Shown here piece after piece: positions 44,695 to 53,661 of a DNA stretch of 64,000 nt. The stretch is from Streptomyces sp. NBC_00690 (lineage in GTDB: Bacteria; Actinomycetota; Actinomycetes; Streptomycetales; Streptomycetaceae), in contig NZ_CP109009.1 of the NCBI RefSeq assembly GCF_036226685.1, positions 124,001 through 188,000 on the forward strand. Direction: 5' to 3'. The position numbers were made by a program, and so were the translations under genes. The notes beneath the pieces were generated by a model. That model did no database searches, was not told the DNA's origin, and saw only the letters and a list, made by a program, of their open reading frames with translations. Within the stretch, counting starts at the first letter, position 1. The number at the start of each line of letters is the position of its first letter.

Positions 44695-44718
44695 CGGGAC
44701 CGGCAGGAGGAGGAGCGC

Positions 44719-45582
44719 ATGGGATGGGACGAGTTCCTGGTGATGTGGTGTGCGGTGTGGGGTGTGGTGGCGCTGGTCGGGTACGGCATGTCGCTGGCCG
44801 GGGTCACCAAAGCGCAGCGGACAGTCCTGTTCACAGGGCGGATCGAGCAGGTGCGGCAGCCCCGGCACGGCGGGTCCCGGACGGGCGGGATATGGGTGGT
44901 CGTCTCCTACCACGACCCGGCCTCCGGTCAGAAGGTCACGGTGACGAACGACGGTGAGCGGGGCGAGACGATCACCTCTGCGTGGGAGGGCAGGAAGATC
45001 GGGGTCAGCCACCCACGAGGCAGACCGCACGCCTACCGGTTCTCCAACACTCCGGAGGAGCCCAGTCGCGGGCTGGGCTGGCCAATTGCCGCGCTCTTCC
45101 TGGTCTACGTGGGGCTGGTGGTCCTCGCCGCGGTCGGCTGGGAGTGGCCGTGGGCGCTGATCGGCTCCGGCGGGCCGTTGGCAGTCGCCGCCGCCGTTCA
45201 TCTGCCCGGGACGATACGCGCCAAGAACCGCCGTATCGAGAGACTGGCCGCGATGGACACCGTGCAGGGACGGGTCGTCGCGGTTCTGAAGGACGTCAAA
45301 GTCAACCAGGACGAAGGTGGCACCTCGACCACCATCACCCCGGTCCTGTCGTTCACCACCCATGAGGGCACGGCCGTCACGGCCCACTGCACGTCGAACA
45401 TCCCGAACCCCGCCCGCGCGTACGGCCGTGACGTCACCGTCCACTACCCGCCCGCCGACCCGGCCGGTTTCACACTGGACCACGCGGCCGAACACCACTC
45501 GGAAGAACGGGGCCTGACACTCCACATTCTGTTGACCATGGCGCTCGCAGCGACAGCCGTAGTGGGAATAGCAATGCTCTGA
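44719..45582 (+). CDS. DUF3592-type membrane protein
   Basis: 287 residues; GGAGGAGGAG precedes ATG. Four likely helices: near residues 7-27, paired ones at ~118-160, and one at the C terminus (LHILLTMALAATAVVGIAML). Two similar beta domains lie between them, each with the DUF3592 pattern: GRIEQVRQ...VVVSYHDPASG and GRVVAVLKDVK...FTTHEG followed by VTVHYPPADPAGF. Function unknown. Confidence 0.75.
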   Translation: MGWDEFLVMWCAVWGVVALVGYGMSLAGVTKAQRTVLFTGRIEQVRQPRHGGSRTGGIWVVVSYHDPASGQKVTVTNDGERGETITSAWEGRKIGVSHPRGRPHAYRFSNTPEEPSRGLGWPIAALFLVYVGLVVLAAVGWEWPWALIGSGGPLAVAAAVHLPGTIRAKNRRIERLAAMDTVQGRVVAVLKDVKVNQDEGGTSTTITPVLSFTTHEGTAVTAHCTSNIPNPARAYGRDVTVHYPPADPAGFTLDHAAEHHSEERGLTLHILLTMALAATAVVGIAML

Positions 45583-45878
45583 GAGAACTGCTCAGCCCTG
45601 CTCCAGCAGCCTTTATATCCGCTTCCAGCGAGTGACACTGTTCAAGCAGCCCCGAAACGCTCACACCTGAGCCCCGACCCCGCCACAGGAACAACCACCC
45701 ACCGGTGGCTGACGGCCGTTCTCGGCCAAGCTCTGGTCCGTTGTTCATCTGAGGTTTTGCATGGTGCCCTTCATCCGTTCGAGTGGCCGGCGTGGAACGC
45801 TTCCCCGGGATGATCTTGGCGGTGTGATTATGCGTCCGACACTTCGTCGCCATCCCTTTCACAAAGGTGGGTACAGCC

Positions 45879-47573
45879 ATGTCTGTTGACAGAACTCCGG
45901 GGACGCCGTTCGAACTCGGCCCCGACGATCTCGCGAAGCTGGACGCGATCCGTGAGGCGCTGCTGGACCCGTCGCCGCGCCGGATCGGCCGTCTGGACCA
46001 GTGGGGCCTGGCCGACGAGTACGAGGTCTACGCGGAGAGCGCCCGGTACTCGGAGGTCTCCCTCACGATGGCGGACGGGACGGTCCTGGACGCGTCACTG
46101 AGCGTCCCGAAGAACCTCGCCCCCGGGCAGACCTGTCCCGCGGTCGTCCTGCCCGCCCCGCTGATCAGCATCGGGCACCGGGCCTACCTCGGCATGATCG
46201 GCCGCTGGGCGAGGGGCGGCTACGTTGTGGTGGCCTACAGCCAGCGCGGTCTGGCCAAATCCACGGGCGAGATCCACGTCGCCGGCCCGCAGGACGTCGC
46301 CGACGCCACCGAAGTGATCGACTGGCTGATCCAGCAGGACGCGGTCGACGCGGACCGGATCGGCTTCTTCGGCGCCTCCTACGGCGCCGGTACGAGCCTG
46401 CTCGCTGCCGCGAAGGATCAGCGGATCAAGGCCGTCGCGGGCGCCAGCGCCTGGGCCGACCTGTTCGCCTCCCTGTACGAGAACGGCACCCGTCACCTCA
46501 AGGCGTTCGAAGCGCTCGTGCAGCTCTTCGGCGAGGACCGGTGCTCGCAGGAGTTCCGCGGGATCATCCAGAAGATTCGCGCCAACACCATCGACGACGA
46601 GGTCAGGGAGTTCGCCGAAGTGCGGTCGCCCAGGAGCTACCTCCCGGCGTTCAACGACGCCGCGACGCCCATCCTCCTGACCACCACCTGGCACGAGACC
46701 ATCTTCTCGGTGCCCGCCGTCATCGACTTCCACAGTCGTCTGACCGGACCCAAGACGCTCCTGATCCAGGTCGGCGACCACGGTAACGCCGAGCTCCCGG
46801 GCTTGGTCGGCCTTCCCGCCAAGCCCACGGACATGGCCTACCGGTGGATGGACCACCACCTCGGCGGCAGCGCCGGCGACGGGTTGGCTCCACAGTTCGA
46901 CGTCCGCTCGGAGTACATGTTCAACCCCCTCTCCGACCTCCGCCACCCCTCCTGGGCCGACTACGCCCTGCCGAACAAGCGGTTCCACCTCGCCGACGCA
47001 GCCTCCGGGCAGGGCGACGGACAACTGGTCGAGGGCGCCGTGGCGGCGGGCTGGACCCGTTCTCTGAAGGCCACCGGCACGGGCACCGACATCGTCGCCG
47101 CCCCCCAACTCGTCCAGACCGGCCTCGCCGAACGCCTGGGCCTGCCCCACGTCTACAAGACCGCCGACATCGACCGCGGCCTCGCGGCGGTCTTCGCCAC
47201 CGCGCCACTGGAACACGCCGCGCGGGTACGGGGAGACCTGGAACTGCGCGTGACCGTGACGCCGCAGCAGACTGACGCCACGATCGTCGCCTACCTGCTG
47301 GACCACAACCCGGCCACCGGCAGGGCGCACATCATCACCCACGCCCCCTACACCCTCACCGCCCAGCAGGCGGGCCAGGCCACCACCGCGACCTTCCCCC
47401 TCCAGCCCGCCGACTACGTCCTAGCCAAGGGCCACCAACTCCAACTGGTCATCGACACCCACGACCCCCTCTACGCCGCACCCCACACCACCACCCCGGT
47501 GTCCACCATCGACATCACCTCCCCCAAGGACACCGAGTCCTACCTCGACATCCCCCTCCACCCCGTCAACTGA
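45879..47573 (+). CDS. Alpha/beta hydrolase, CocE/X-Pro dipeptidyl-peptidase-like
   Basis: 564 residues from ATG at 45879 with AAAGGTGGG upstream. An alpha/beta hydrolase domain with nucleophile elbow FFGASYGAGTSLL (S in GASYGAG), an Asp/His region around QVGDHGNAELPG, and a C-terminal jelly-roll domain (RGDLELRVTVTPQQTDATIV, PADYVLAKGHQLQLVIDTHD) as in CocE/NonD proteins. No signal peptide, so intracellular. It probably hydrolyses an ester or acyl-peptide; the substrate is unknown. Confidence 0.85.
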   Translation: MSVDRTPGTPFELGPDDLAKLDAIREALLDPSPRRIGRLDQWGLADEYEVYAESARYSEVSLTMADGTVLDASLSVPKNLAPGQTCPAVVLPAPLISIGHRAYLGMIGRWARGGYVVVAYSQRGLAKSTGEIHVAGPQDVADATEVIDWLIQQDAVDADRIGFFGASYGAGTSLLAAAKDQRIKAVAGASAWADLFASLYENGTRHLKAFEALVQLFGEDRCSQEFRGIIQKIRANTIDDEVREFAEVRSPRSYLPAFNDAATPILLTTTWHETIFSVPAVIDFHSRLTGPKTLLIQVGDHGNAELPGLVGLPAKPTDMAYRWMDHHLGGSAGDGLAPQFDVRSEYMFNPLSDLRHPSWADYALPNKRFHLADAASGQGDGQLVEGAVAAGWTRSLKATGTGTDIVAAPQLVQTGLAERLGLPHVYKTADIDRGLAAVFATAPLEHAARVRGDLELRVTVTPQQTDATIVAYLLDHNPATGRAHIITHAPYTLTAQQAGQATTATFPLQPADYVLAKGHQLQLVIDTHDPLYAAPHTTTPVSTIDITSPKDTESYLDIPLHPVN

Positions 47574-47592
47574 CCCCCACCCCCGGCACACC

Positions 47593-47630
47593 GGTGCGGC
47601 CCGCCCGAACACGAACCGGCCGGCCGCACC
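47593..47630. terminator. Hairpin terminator after the hydrolase
   Basis: GGTGCGGCC (47593-47601) pairs with GGCCGCACC (47622-47630), 20 bases after the stop codon. Confidence 0.6.
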
Positions 47631-47669
47631 GCCCCCCTCCAGCAGCTTCCTCGCAAGGTGGCCGGGTGG

Positions 47670-48150
47670 TCAGCCGAGGTCGGTGCCATCTGCGGCGGCG
47701 CGGGGCTGGTTGCCGGCCCACTTCTTCAGGTCGCCCCCTGGGCAGAGGAGTTCGGCCCCGCGTTTGACGATCGGCGCGGGGAAGGTGCGGTCGTTGGCGC
47801 GGGCCGGATCGCGCGCGGCCAGAGCCGGGGCCGCCGTAGTTGTCCAGGTGTCGGCAAGAGAGCCGGCGGGCGCGGGCGGCTTCTGCTGCTGCGCCCGGAA
47901 GGCCGCACTTCTTCCGAGCGCGGGACCGACTCCCCTACCGCCACCGGTGGCCGTCTCGCCGGTGGCGGCCCCCTTCGCGGGCTCCTCCACCGCAATCAGC
48001 CGCAGCCTGTTGGGCCAGTGGCACTCGTTCGCCAATGTGCCCGAGCCCGAACGCAGCGGCTTCAGGGCAGCGCAGCCGCAGTCTGCTGTCCGGGCGGTTG
48101 GCCCGGAGGCACGGTGGGAGGCAGCAGGTGCGTACTGGGGAACATCGCCA
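47670..48150 (-). CDS. Hypothetical protein (weak)
   Basis: Minus-strand frame with SGTLANECHWPNRLRLIAVE, ANDRTFPAPIVKRGAELLCP and GGDLKKWAGNQP, which look protein-like and hold two Cys. The upstream start is not decidable and the opposite strand is also open. Otherwise this 670-base stretch (47574-48245) holds nothing recognisable. Confidence 0.3.
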
Positions 48151-48245
48151 TGAGCATTTGCGTCGGCCGAGCTTTCACGGGGTTTCCCCCTGCGCCAGGG
48201 TCGGCGGTTCCGGAAGATCCTCACCGGCTGGTGTTTAGTACCGGT

Positions 48246-49190
48246 ATGACCTCCCTCCACCCTCTTGGCACCTCCGGAATCGACGTCTTCCCGCTCGCCC
48301 TGGGCGGCAACGTCTTCGGCTGGACTGCCGACCGATCCGACACCTTCGCCGTCCTGGACGCCTACGCCGCGGCCGGCGGCAACTTCGTCGACACCGCCGA
48401 CACCTATTCCGCCTGGGTGGAAGGCAACCGGGGCGGTGAGTCGGAGACCCTGATCGGCGAGTGGCTGACCGCGCGCGGCAACCGCGCCGACACCGTCGTC
48501 GCCACCAAGGTCGGCTCCCACCCCGACTTCAAGGGGTTGTCCGGCGCCACCATCAGAGCCGCCGCCGACGCTTCGCTAAAGCGGTTGAACACCGACTACA
48601 TCGACCTCTACTACACCCACTTCGACGATCCGACCGTCCCGGTCACCGAGATCGTCACCGCACTCGACGAGTTGGTCCGAGCGGGGAAGGTGCGGGCCAT
48701 CGGGGCGTCCAATCTGACCGCCGAACGCCTCCAGGAGTCCCTCGACTTCTCCGAGCGCGAGGGCATGACCGGCTACTCGGTGCTGCAACCGAAGTACAAC
48801 CTGGTCTCCCGCGACAGCTACGAGGGCCCCCTTCGCGATGTGGCCTCCCGTTCCGGGATCGCGGCTGTCCCGTACTCCGGTCTGGCCTCCGGGTTCCTCA
48901 CCGGCAAGTACCGGCCCGGAAGCACCGTCGAGAGCGCCCGCGCCACCTCCGCCTCTTCCCATCTGGACACCGAACGCGGTCAGCGGGTCCTCAGCGCCCT
49001 CGACACAGTGGCCGCGGACCTCAACAGCGAGATCGCCACAGTCGCCCTCGCATGGCTCGCCTCCCGCCCCACGGTCATCGCCCCTCTCGCCAGCGCCCGT
49101 ACACCCCAACAACTCCCCGCGCTGCTCTCCATGGCAGACCTCCAACTCACCGAGACCCACCTCGGCCTCCTGACCGAAGCCTCCACGTGA
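48246..49190 (+). CDS. Aldo/keto reductase
   Basis: 314 residues, NADPH-dependent oxidoreductase of the TIM-barrel AKR family. Catalytic tetrad motifs are visible: D and Y in FVDTADTYSAW, K in VVATKVG, H in LYYTHFDDP. Cofactor-binding strands IGASNL and VPYSGLASGFLTGKYRPG and the C-terminal TVIAPLASARTPQQL also fit. No clear ribosome site: the ATG follows TTTAGTACCGGT, so leaderless translation is possible. Substrate unknown. Confidence 0.92.
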   Translation: MTSLHPLGTSGIDVFPLALGGNVFGWTADRSDTFAVLDAYAAAGGNFVDTADTYSAWVEGNRGGESETLIGEWLTARGNRADTVVATKVGSHPDFKGLSGATIRAAADASLKRLNTDYIDLYYTHFDDPTVPVTEIVTALDELVRAGKVRAIGASNLTAERLQESLDFSEREGMTGYSVLQPKYNLVSRDSYEGPLRDVASRSGIAAVPYSGLASGFLTGKYRPGSTVESARATSASSHLDTERGQRVLSALDTVAADLNSEIATVALAWLASRPTVIAPLASARTPQQLPALLSMADLQLTETHLGLLTEAST

Positions 49191-49386
49191 CCGGCAATGC
49201 CCCAATCTGTGCCAGGGAGACCACCAGGGCCTGCCCCCGTACACCGAAGTGCATTGCCCCCGGGGCGCCGGCCCGGGCAGACCGTGGCGGACCGAGGTGC
49301 TCGACCGTTCCCGGGGGCGCTTCGGCAGGGACTTACCCTCTTGACAGGTCCGTCGGATGCTGGATTACTTGGCCGCGCCGAATCTA

Positions 49387-49400
49387 ACCGAATGTTCGGT
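49387..49400. promoter_or_regulatory. Probable PaaR operator upstream of paaI
   Basis: ACCGAA-TG-TTCGGT is a perfect palindrome 28 bases before paaI, with outer bases (CTA...CGG) also fitting the TetR-type PaaR motif that controls phenylacetate genes in actinobacteria. No paaR gene lies in the window. Confidence 0.55.
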
Positions 49401-49427
49401 CGGGCATCAAAGGGCGGTGAGCGCCAC

Positions 49428-49847
49428 ATGCGAGGTGGCACGGAAACGGGAGCGTGCCCGGCCAGGATGATGTTCGCCGCGGACGCCGCATCACGGGCCA
49501 TGGGCATCGAGTTGGTCGACTGCGGTGAGGGGTCGGCCCGCCTGCGGCTGACGGTGACCGCAGACATGGTCAACGGCCATGGCATCGCCCACGGCGGATT
49601 CATCTTCGCGCTCGCCGACACCGCCTTCGCCCTCGCGTGCAACAGCCATGGCCCGGTCACCGTCGCTTCGGGAGCGGACATCACCTTCATAGCCCCCGCC
49701 GTGGAAGGCGATGTCTTGGTGGCGTCGGCCCAGGAGCGCGCCCGCTTCGGGCGGAGCGGCATATATGACGTCAGTGTCGTGCGCGACGGGGAGGCCATCG
49801 CGGAGTTCCGCGGCCACAGCCGTGTGATCAAGGACGCCCGGGGATGA
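49428..49847 (+). CDS. paaI: Hydroxyphenylacetyl-CoA thioesterase PaaI
   Basis: 139 residues, hotdog fold. The PaaI motif NGHGIAHGGFIFALADTAFA contains the catalytic Asp. Strands VASGADITFIAPAVEGDVLV and YDVSVVRDGEAIAEFRGHSR complete the fold. It removes CoA from dead-end (hydroxylated) phenylacetyl-CoA derivatives in the phenylacetate pathway. ATG at 49428 follows GGGCGGTGAG. Nineteen bases separate it from paaK. Cytoplasmic. Confidence 0.88.
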   Translation: MRGGTETGACPARMMFAADAASRAMGIELVDCGEGSARLRLTVTADMVNGHGIAHGGFIFALADTAFALACNSHGPVTVASGADITFIAPAVEGDVLVASAQERARFGRSGIYDVSVVRDGEAIAEFRGHSRVIKDARG

Positions 49848-49866
49848 CCGGCGGAGGGGACAGAGC

Positions 49867-51216
49867 ATGGGGAGCAGAGTGAGCGCCGCAGCACACACGG
49901 ACCGCGCGGTGGGGGTAGGACCTCCGGACACCCTGCTCGATTCGTCCGAACGACTCAGCCGCGCAGACCTTCGCGACCAGCAGCTCGCCAACCTACAGAA
50001 CACCTTGCGGCACGCCTACGACAACGTGGAGCTGTACCGCAGGAAGTTCGACGAAGCCGGCGTTGCTCCACGGGACTGCCATGCCCTGGAGGATCTCGCG
50101 CGCTTCCCCTTCACGACCAAGGCGGACCTACGCGAGACCTACCCCTTCGGCATGTTCGCCGTACCCATGGAGGACGTTCGCCGTATCCACGCCTCCAGCG
50201 GCACAACCGGCCGCCCCGTCGTAGTCGGCTACACCGAGAACGACCTCTCCCTGTGGGCCGAGGTGATGGCCCGTAGCATCCGGGCCGCCGGGGGTCGCCC
50301 CGGGCACAAGGTGCATATCTCCTACGGCTACGGCCTGTTCACCGGCGGACTCGGCGCCCACTACGGTGCGGAACGCGCCGGATGCACCGTCATTCCGGCC
50401 TCCGGGGGCATGACCGCCCGCCAGGTGCAGATCATCCAGGACTTCCAGCCCGAGATCATCATGGTCACCCCCTCCTACATGCTCACCCTGCTGGACGAGT
50501 TCGAACGGCAGGGCATCGATCCGCGCACCACCTCTTTGAAGATCGGTATCTTCGGCGCCGAGCCGTGGACGGAGGCGATGCGCCAGGAGATCGAGGAGCG
50601 GCTGGACCTTCACGCGGTGGATATATACGGACTGTCCGAGATCATCGGGCCGGGTGTCGCCCAGGAGTGCGTGGAGACCAAGGACGGGCTGCACATCTGG
50701 GAGGACCACTTCTATCCCGAGGTCGTGGACCCCCTCAGCGACCAGGTGATGGCCGACGGCGACGGCGGCGAACTGGTGCTCACCTCCCTCACCAAGGAGG
50801 CCCTGCCGATCATCCGCTATCGCACCCGTGATCTGACCCGACTACTTCCCGGCACCGCACGGCCGGCCTTCCGGCGGATGGAGAAAGTCACCGGCCGCTG
50901 CGACGACATGATCATTCTGCGAGGTGTGAACCTCTTCCCCAGCCAGATCGAAGAGATCATTCTCCGCACCCCCGGGATCGCCCCGCACTTCCAACTCCAC
51001 CTGACCCGGCGCGGACGCCTGGACCATCTGACGGTACGTGCGGAGGCCAAGACGGACGCCTCGTCCGACCAGCGTGAGAGCGCGGCGGCAGCGATCGCGC
51101 AGACGGTCAAGGACGGCATCGGAGTGAGCGTGGGTGTCGAGATCGTGGATCCAGAAACCCTTGAACGCTCTGTCGGCAAGATCCGGCGCATCGTGGACTC
51201 CCGCGACCAGGAGTGA
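49867..51216 (+). CDS. paaK: Phenylacetate-CoA ligase PaaK
   Basis: 449 residues, ANL superfamily. ATP-binding motif SSGTTGRP at 110-117, then YGYGLFTGGLGAHYGAERAG, the IFGAEPWTEAMR and IYGLSEIIGPGVAQEC blocks of PaaK, and the C-terminal GRCDDMIILRGVNLFPSQIE hinge. It activates phenylacetate with ATP and CoA, the first step of the pathway. The ring-epoxidase and beta-oxidation genes (paaABCDE, paaZ) are not in this window. Confidence 0.95.
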   Translation: MGSRVSAAAHTDRAVGVGPPDTLLDSSERLSRADLRDQQLANLQNTLRHAYDNVELYRRKFDEAGVAPRDCHALEDLARFPFTTKADLRETYPFGMFAVPMEDVRRIHASSGTTGRPVVVGYTENDLSLWAEVMARSIRAAGGRPGHKVHISYGYGLFTGGLGAHYGAERAGCTVIPASGGMTARQVQIIQDFQPEIIMVTPSYMLTLLDEFERQGIDPRTTSLKIGIFGAEPWTEAMRQEIEERLDLHAVDIYGLSEIIGPGVAQECVETKDGLHIWEDHFYPEVVDPLSDQVMADGDGGELVLTSLTKEALPIIRYRTRDLTRLLPGTARPAFRRMEKVTGRCDDMIILRGVNLFPSQIEEIILRTPGIAPHFQLHLTRRGRLDHLTVRAEAKTDASSDQRESAAAAIAQTVKDGIGVSVGVEIVDPETLERSVGKIRRIVDSRDQE

Positions 51217-51317
51217 TTCGCGCGCACGCCACCATGAGCAGGGGAACGGGCAGCGCCCTACGCTGTTGCCGACCGAGGTAGCCGAACGGCCGCCGCCAAA
51301 GGCGCTGGTTGCCGTGG

Positions 51318-51536
51318 TCAAGCGTCAAGCACGGCAAGATCCGCGCCGGGTGCTGGTGCGACGGCGAGGAGGGCCGCGGTGAGGAGGGACAGACCGGGGA
51401 CCCATTTGCTCCGCGGGGCGTCTTCGCCGCTGTGGACGTCGGTGAACGGGGGGCGTAGCCCAGTGGCGTCGAGGTCGGCGTGGACGGCTGTCACCGGGCT
51501 TGAGGCTTGCCTTCGGCCGTTGTGCGGCTGGGCCAT
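51318..51536 (-). CDS. Small hypothetical protein (weak)
   Basis: 72 residues from ATG at 51536; ends KWVPGLSLLTAALLAVAPAP then GADLAVLDA, a possible C-terminal membrane helix. No ribosome site. Could be a relic; the rest of 51217-51600 holds nothing recognisable. Confidence 0.25.
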   Translation of the reverse strand: MAQPHNGRRQASSPVTAVHADLDATGLRPPFTDVHSGEDAPRSKWVPGLSLLTAALLAVAPAPGADLAVLDA

Positions 51537-51603
51537 CGAAGTCCCGCCAGCGGGTCCCTGGTCATCAGGGACCCGGAGCGGTTCTGGACCTCTAGTCCTC
51601 TCG

Positions 51604-51722
51604 TGAAACAGGTTCTCCTCACGAGGCAGTACGCATTTCTCAGCAAGTGCGCTACCGCCACGCGTAGACCGTGCTCTGCCACCAGGAGACTTCTCTCCCT
51701 ACCGCTCGGGCAACTCGGCGAG
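51604..51722. repeat. Dispersed ~150 bp repeat, copy D
   Basis: Matches copies A-C through CACCAGGAGA and shortly beyond, but lacks their last ~30 bases. It abuts a gene-end fragment (51740-51850). Confidence 0.75.
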
Positions 51723-51739
51723 CCGAGCTACGTGGCGGC

Positions 51740-51850
51740 CGGGAGGGGGCAGTGAGGCGGTCCAGCCGGGTGTAGAGGCCCGTACGAGGCGGGCGCAGTC
51801 CTGGATGCACTGGGCGGTGCTTTTGCGGGGGAACCCGGTTGGCGAGCCGG
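51740..51850 (-). pseudogene. Gene-end fragment related to 13290-13410
   Basis: Minus strand reads RKSTAQCIQDCARLVRAS; in the adjacent frame YTRLDRLTAPSRPPRSSARR. DNA-level similarity to 13290-13410 (GGCGGTCCAGC...CGTACGAGGCGGGC) shows a common origin. Confidence 0.4.
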
Positions 51851-51934
51851 AGTCCAGTGGACCTGCTACGGATGGACACCGCCGCCCAACTGGCCGAAGG
51901 CAGACAGGCCGTCAGCGGAGGCACCGACCGAACG

Positions 51935-52237
51935 TCAGGGTGTGTCGCCGGAGTAGTGGAGACGGCACACCACACCCGAGCCACCCGATGGGCGTGGTTC
52001 GTCCGGGCGCGGGTCGTACAGCGCCCGACCGCCCGGCCAACGCCCCAGCTCGGTGGGCAAGGCAACGCCGTCGTCAACCTCCTCCGGCCGCCAGCCCGTG
52101 ATGTCGAGTAGCAGCCCGTCCAGCGGCCCGCCCACGAGCGCGGCATACGTCTGGTGCGGCAGCGGACCAGGGTTAGGGTCGTCGTGATCGTGGCCGTACA
52201 CCCGGCCGCGCAGCAACTGCTCATCATCGGCGTTCAT
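51935..52237 (-). CDS. Small hypothetical protein
   Basis: 100 residues from ATG at 52237 with GGAGGC...GGGAAG upstream. GRVYGHDHDDPNPGPLPHQT, TYAALVGGPLDGLLLDITGW and a C-terminal VVCRLHYSGDTP. Its start overlaps the end of the upstream frame (52224-52598) by 14 bases, suggesting an operon. No family recognised. Confidence 0.55.
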   Translation of the reverse strand: MNADDEQLLRGRVYGHDHDDPNPGPLPHQTYAALVGGPLDGLLLDITGWRPEEVDDGVALPTELGRWPGGRALYDPRPDEPRPSGGSGVVCRLHYSGDTP

Positions 52238-52598
52238 GCGATTCAGCTTCCCAGCCTCCACCGACAACCGGGGCGGGGCGACGCCGTCGGGCCCGGCCTG
52301 GTGGCCTGGCCCGAGGACAGGAGCCCTGCCGGCGGCGTCCGAACCAGCCGCGGTTCTTCCTCGTCTCCGCTTCTGCGGCTTCCCGCACGCGAGTCTCTTC
52401 CGCGTGGCGTTTCGCGACGTGTTCGGCGTCGATCCCGGGATACTCCCTCTCCACGCACGGCCCGCACTGGTTGTCCCACTCGCCGGCCCCGGGGTGCTGT
52501 CGGACCTGCTGCCAGCGCTGTGTCCGGGGCGTCGCGGGGGTGTGGATCGGCGCACGCACGGTGCGTTGGGTTGCCCACGATGTAACGCACTCTCCCAA
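52224..52598 (-). CDS. Small hypothetical protein with a Cys pair
   Basis: About 124 residues (TTG at 52598 or an internal GTG). QQVRQHPGAGEWDNQCGPCV holds a CxxC, followed by a charged helix AEHVAKRHAEETRVREAAEA and GWFGRR. It may bind zinc. First gene of a likely two-gene unit. Confidence 0.5.
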   Translation of the reverse strand: MGECVTSWATQRTVRAPIHTPATPRTQRWQQVRQHPGAGEWDNQCGPCVEREYPGIDAEHVAKRHAEETRVREAAEAETRKNRGWFGRRRQGSCPRARPPGRARRRRPAPVVGGGWEAESHERR

Positions 52599-52776
52599 TC
52601 GCCGCGAGGGGTGAGATCTCCCCTCCGCCGCCGTACACCGGGCGCTCGGTGCGTGTTGCCTCCGAAGAGGTAGCGGACGTGGCTAAGGGGAAACGTCGAA
52701 AACCTCGCGGAACCTCGCGGCTGGACAGGGTCGCCTTCCACTCGCTGGCCTGGGTGGAATCCGGTGACACACCTCG

Positions 52777-53301
52777 TCAAGGGACGTTCATCGAGTGCAC
52801 CTCATCCGATGCCACCGTCACCTCCGTATGCGCATCGGGTGGAGCGGGCGAAAGTGGCGACCACTCCCGTGCGCTTGGTGCGGTGCGGTGGTGCGGTGGG
52901 CGGGAGTTCACGGCATCGTTGGCAGGCGCAACGGATGCCAGATGTCCTGCACTCCCCCACCGGGTACGGCGCACCAAAGTGGAGTCCACCCGATCCACCC
53001 ACCGTGGTCTCCACTCCCCGATTGGACTCCACTCCCGTCCGCGCGGTGGAGTCCACCGTGGCAACTCGTCCCCGGCAGCGGCCCCGCGCGGTGCGCCAGG
53101 GGTTTGGTCGGTCACCGAGGTACTGCCGGGAGAAGTGCGGCGCCGGGCTGGTGGCGGATCCGGTGCCGGGTACAGTGCGGCGCGCAGCCGGGGCGCTTCG
53201 GCAAGCTCCTCCAGGCGATCGACCCGCCGCTTCAACTGCTCGGCAAGTTGCTTCAGGTGCTCCAGTGTGGCGTGGGTCGGGGTCGGGGTCGGGTCAGCCA
53301 T
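52777..53301 (-). CDS. Hypothetical coiled-coil protein
   Basis: 174 residues from ATG at 53301. An N-terminal heptad helix (THATLEHLKQLAEQLKRRVD then RLEELAEAPRLR) predicts a coiled coil. The rest is Pro/Arg/Trp-rich with repeated (G/A)REWSP. The frame is open upstream (GGVYVLEESEKGESAGAEFL), so a longer form from about 53595 is possible. The C-terminal coding DNA contains three TGGA-N-TCCA palindromes. Confidence 0.5.
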   Translation of the reverse strand: MADPTPTPTHATLEHLKQLAEQLKRRVDRLEELAEAPRLRAALYPAPDPPPARRRTSPGSTSVTDQTPGAPRGAAAGDELPRWTPPRGREWSPIGEWRPRWVDRVDSTLVRRTRWGSAGHLASVAPANDAVNSRPPHHRTAPSAREWSPLSPAPPDAHTEVTVASDEVHSMNVP

Positions 53302-53639
53302 GGGGGCCTCCGTACTCACGAGGAATTCGGCCCCCGCACTCTCACCCTTCTCGGACTCCTCCAGGACGTACACGCCTCCCGGGTCCCGGCGGATGCTTCG
53401 GCGACTTCGCCCCGCGTCCCGCGAGGCGGTCCGGCATACATCCGGATGCCCCACGGACGGTTGGCATCCCTGTCGGCGGCATGGGCTGGTCCCCCTGCCC
53501 TGGCAAGGCTGGGTCGTGTCCTTCGGCTGCCCTTCCCGGTGCCGCTCCCTGGTCGGGGGCTGCCTGTACCTGGGCCCCGCCGCCCGCAGGGGCACCAGCC
53601 AACCGGCCTGTTGCTCATCGCGGGTTAGACAGGCGATCT
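53302..53639. other. Stretch upstream of the coiled-coil gene
   Basis: Either a 5' extension of the coiled-coil gene or a promoter region. No separate gene supported. Confidence 0.3.
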
Positions 53640-53653
53640 TCTACCTAGGTAGA
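53640..53653. promoter_or_regulatory. PadR operator candidate
   Basis: TCTACCTAGGTAGA is a perfect 14-base palindrome eight bases before the padR-like start, well placed for autorepression. Confidence 0.6.
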
Positions 53654-53661
53654 TTGACGGT

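Noticed and set aside
44362..45525. 387-residue minus-strand frame
   Set aside because: Antisense to the two membrane protein genes that have good ribosome sites.
46095..47342. 415-residue minus-strand frame
   Set aside because: Antisense to the CocE-like hydrolase with its clear domains.
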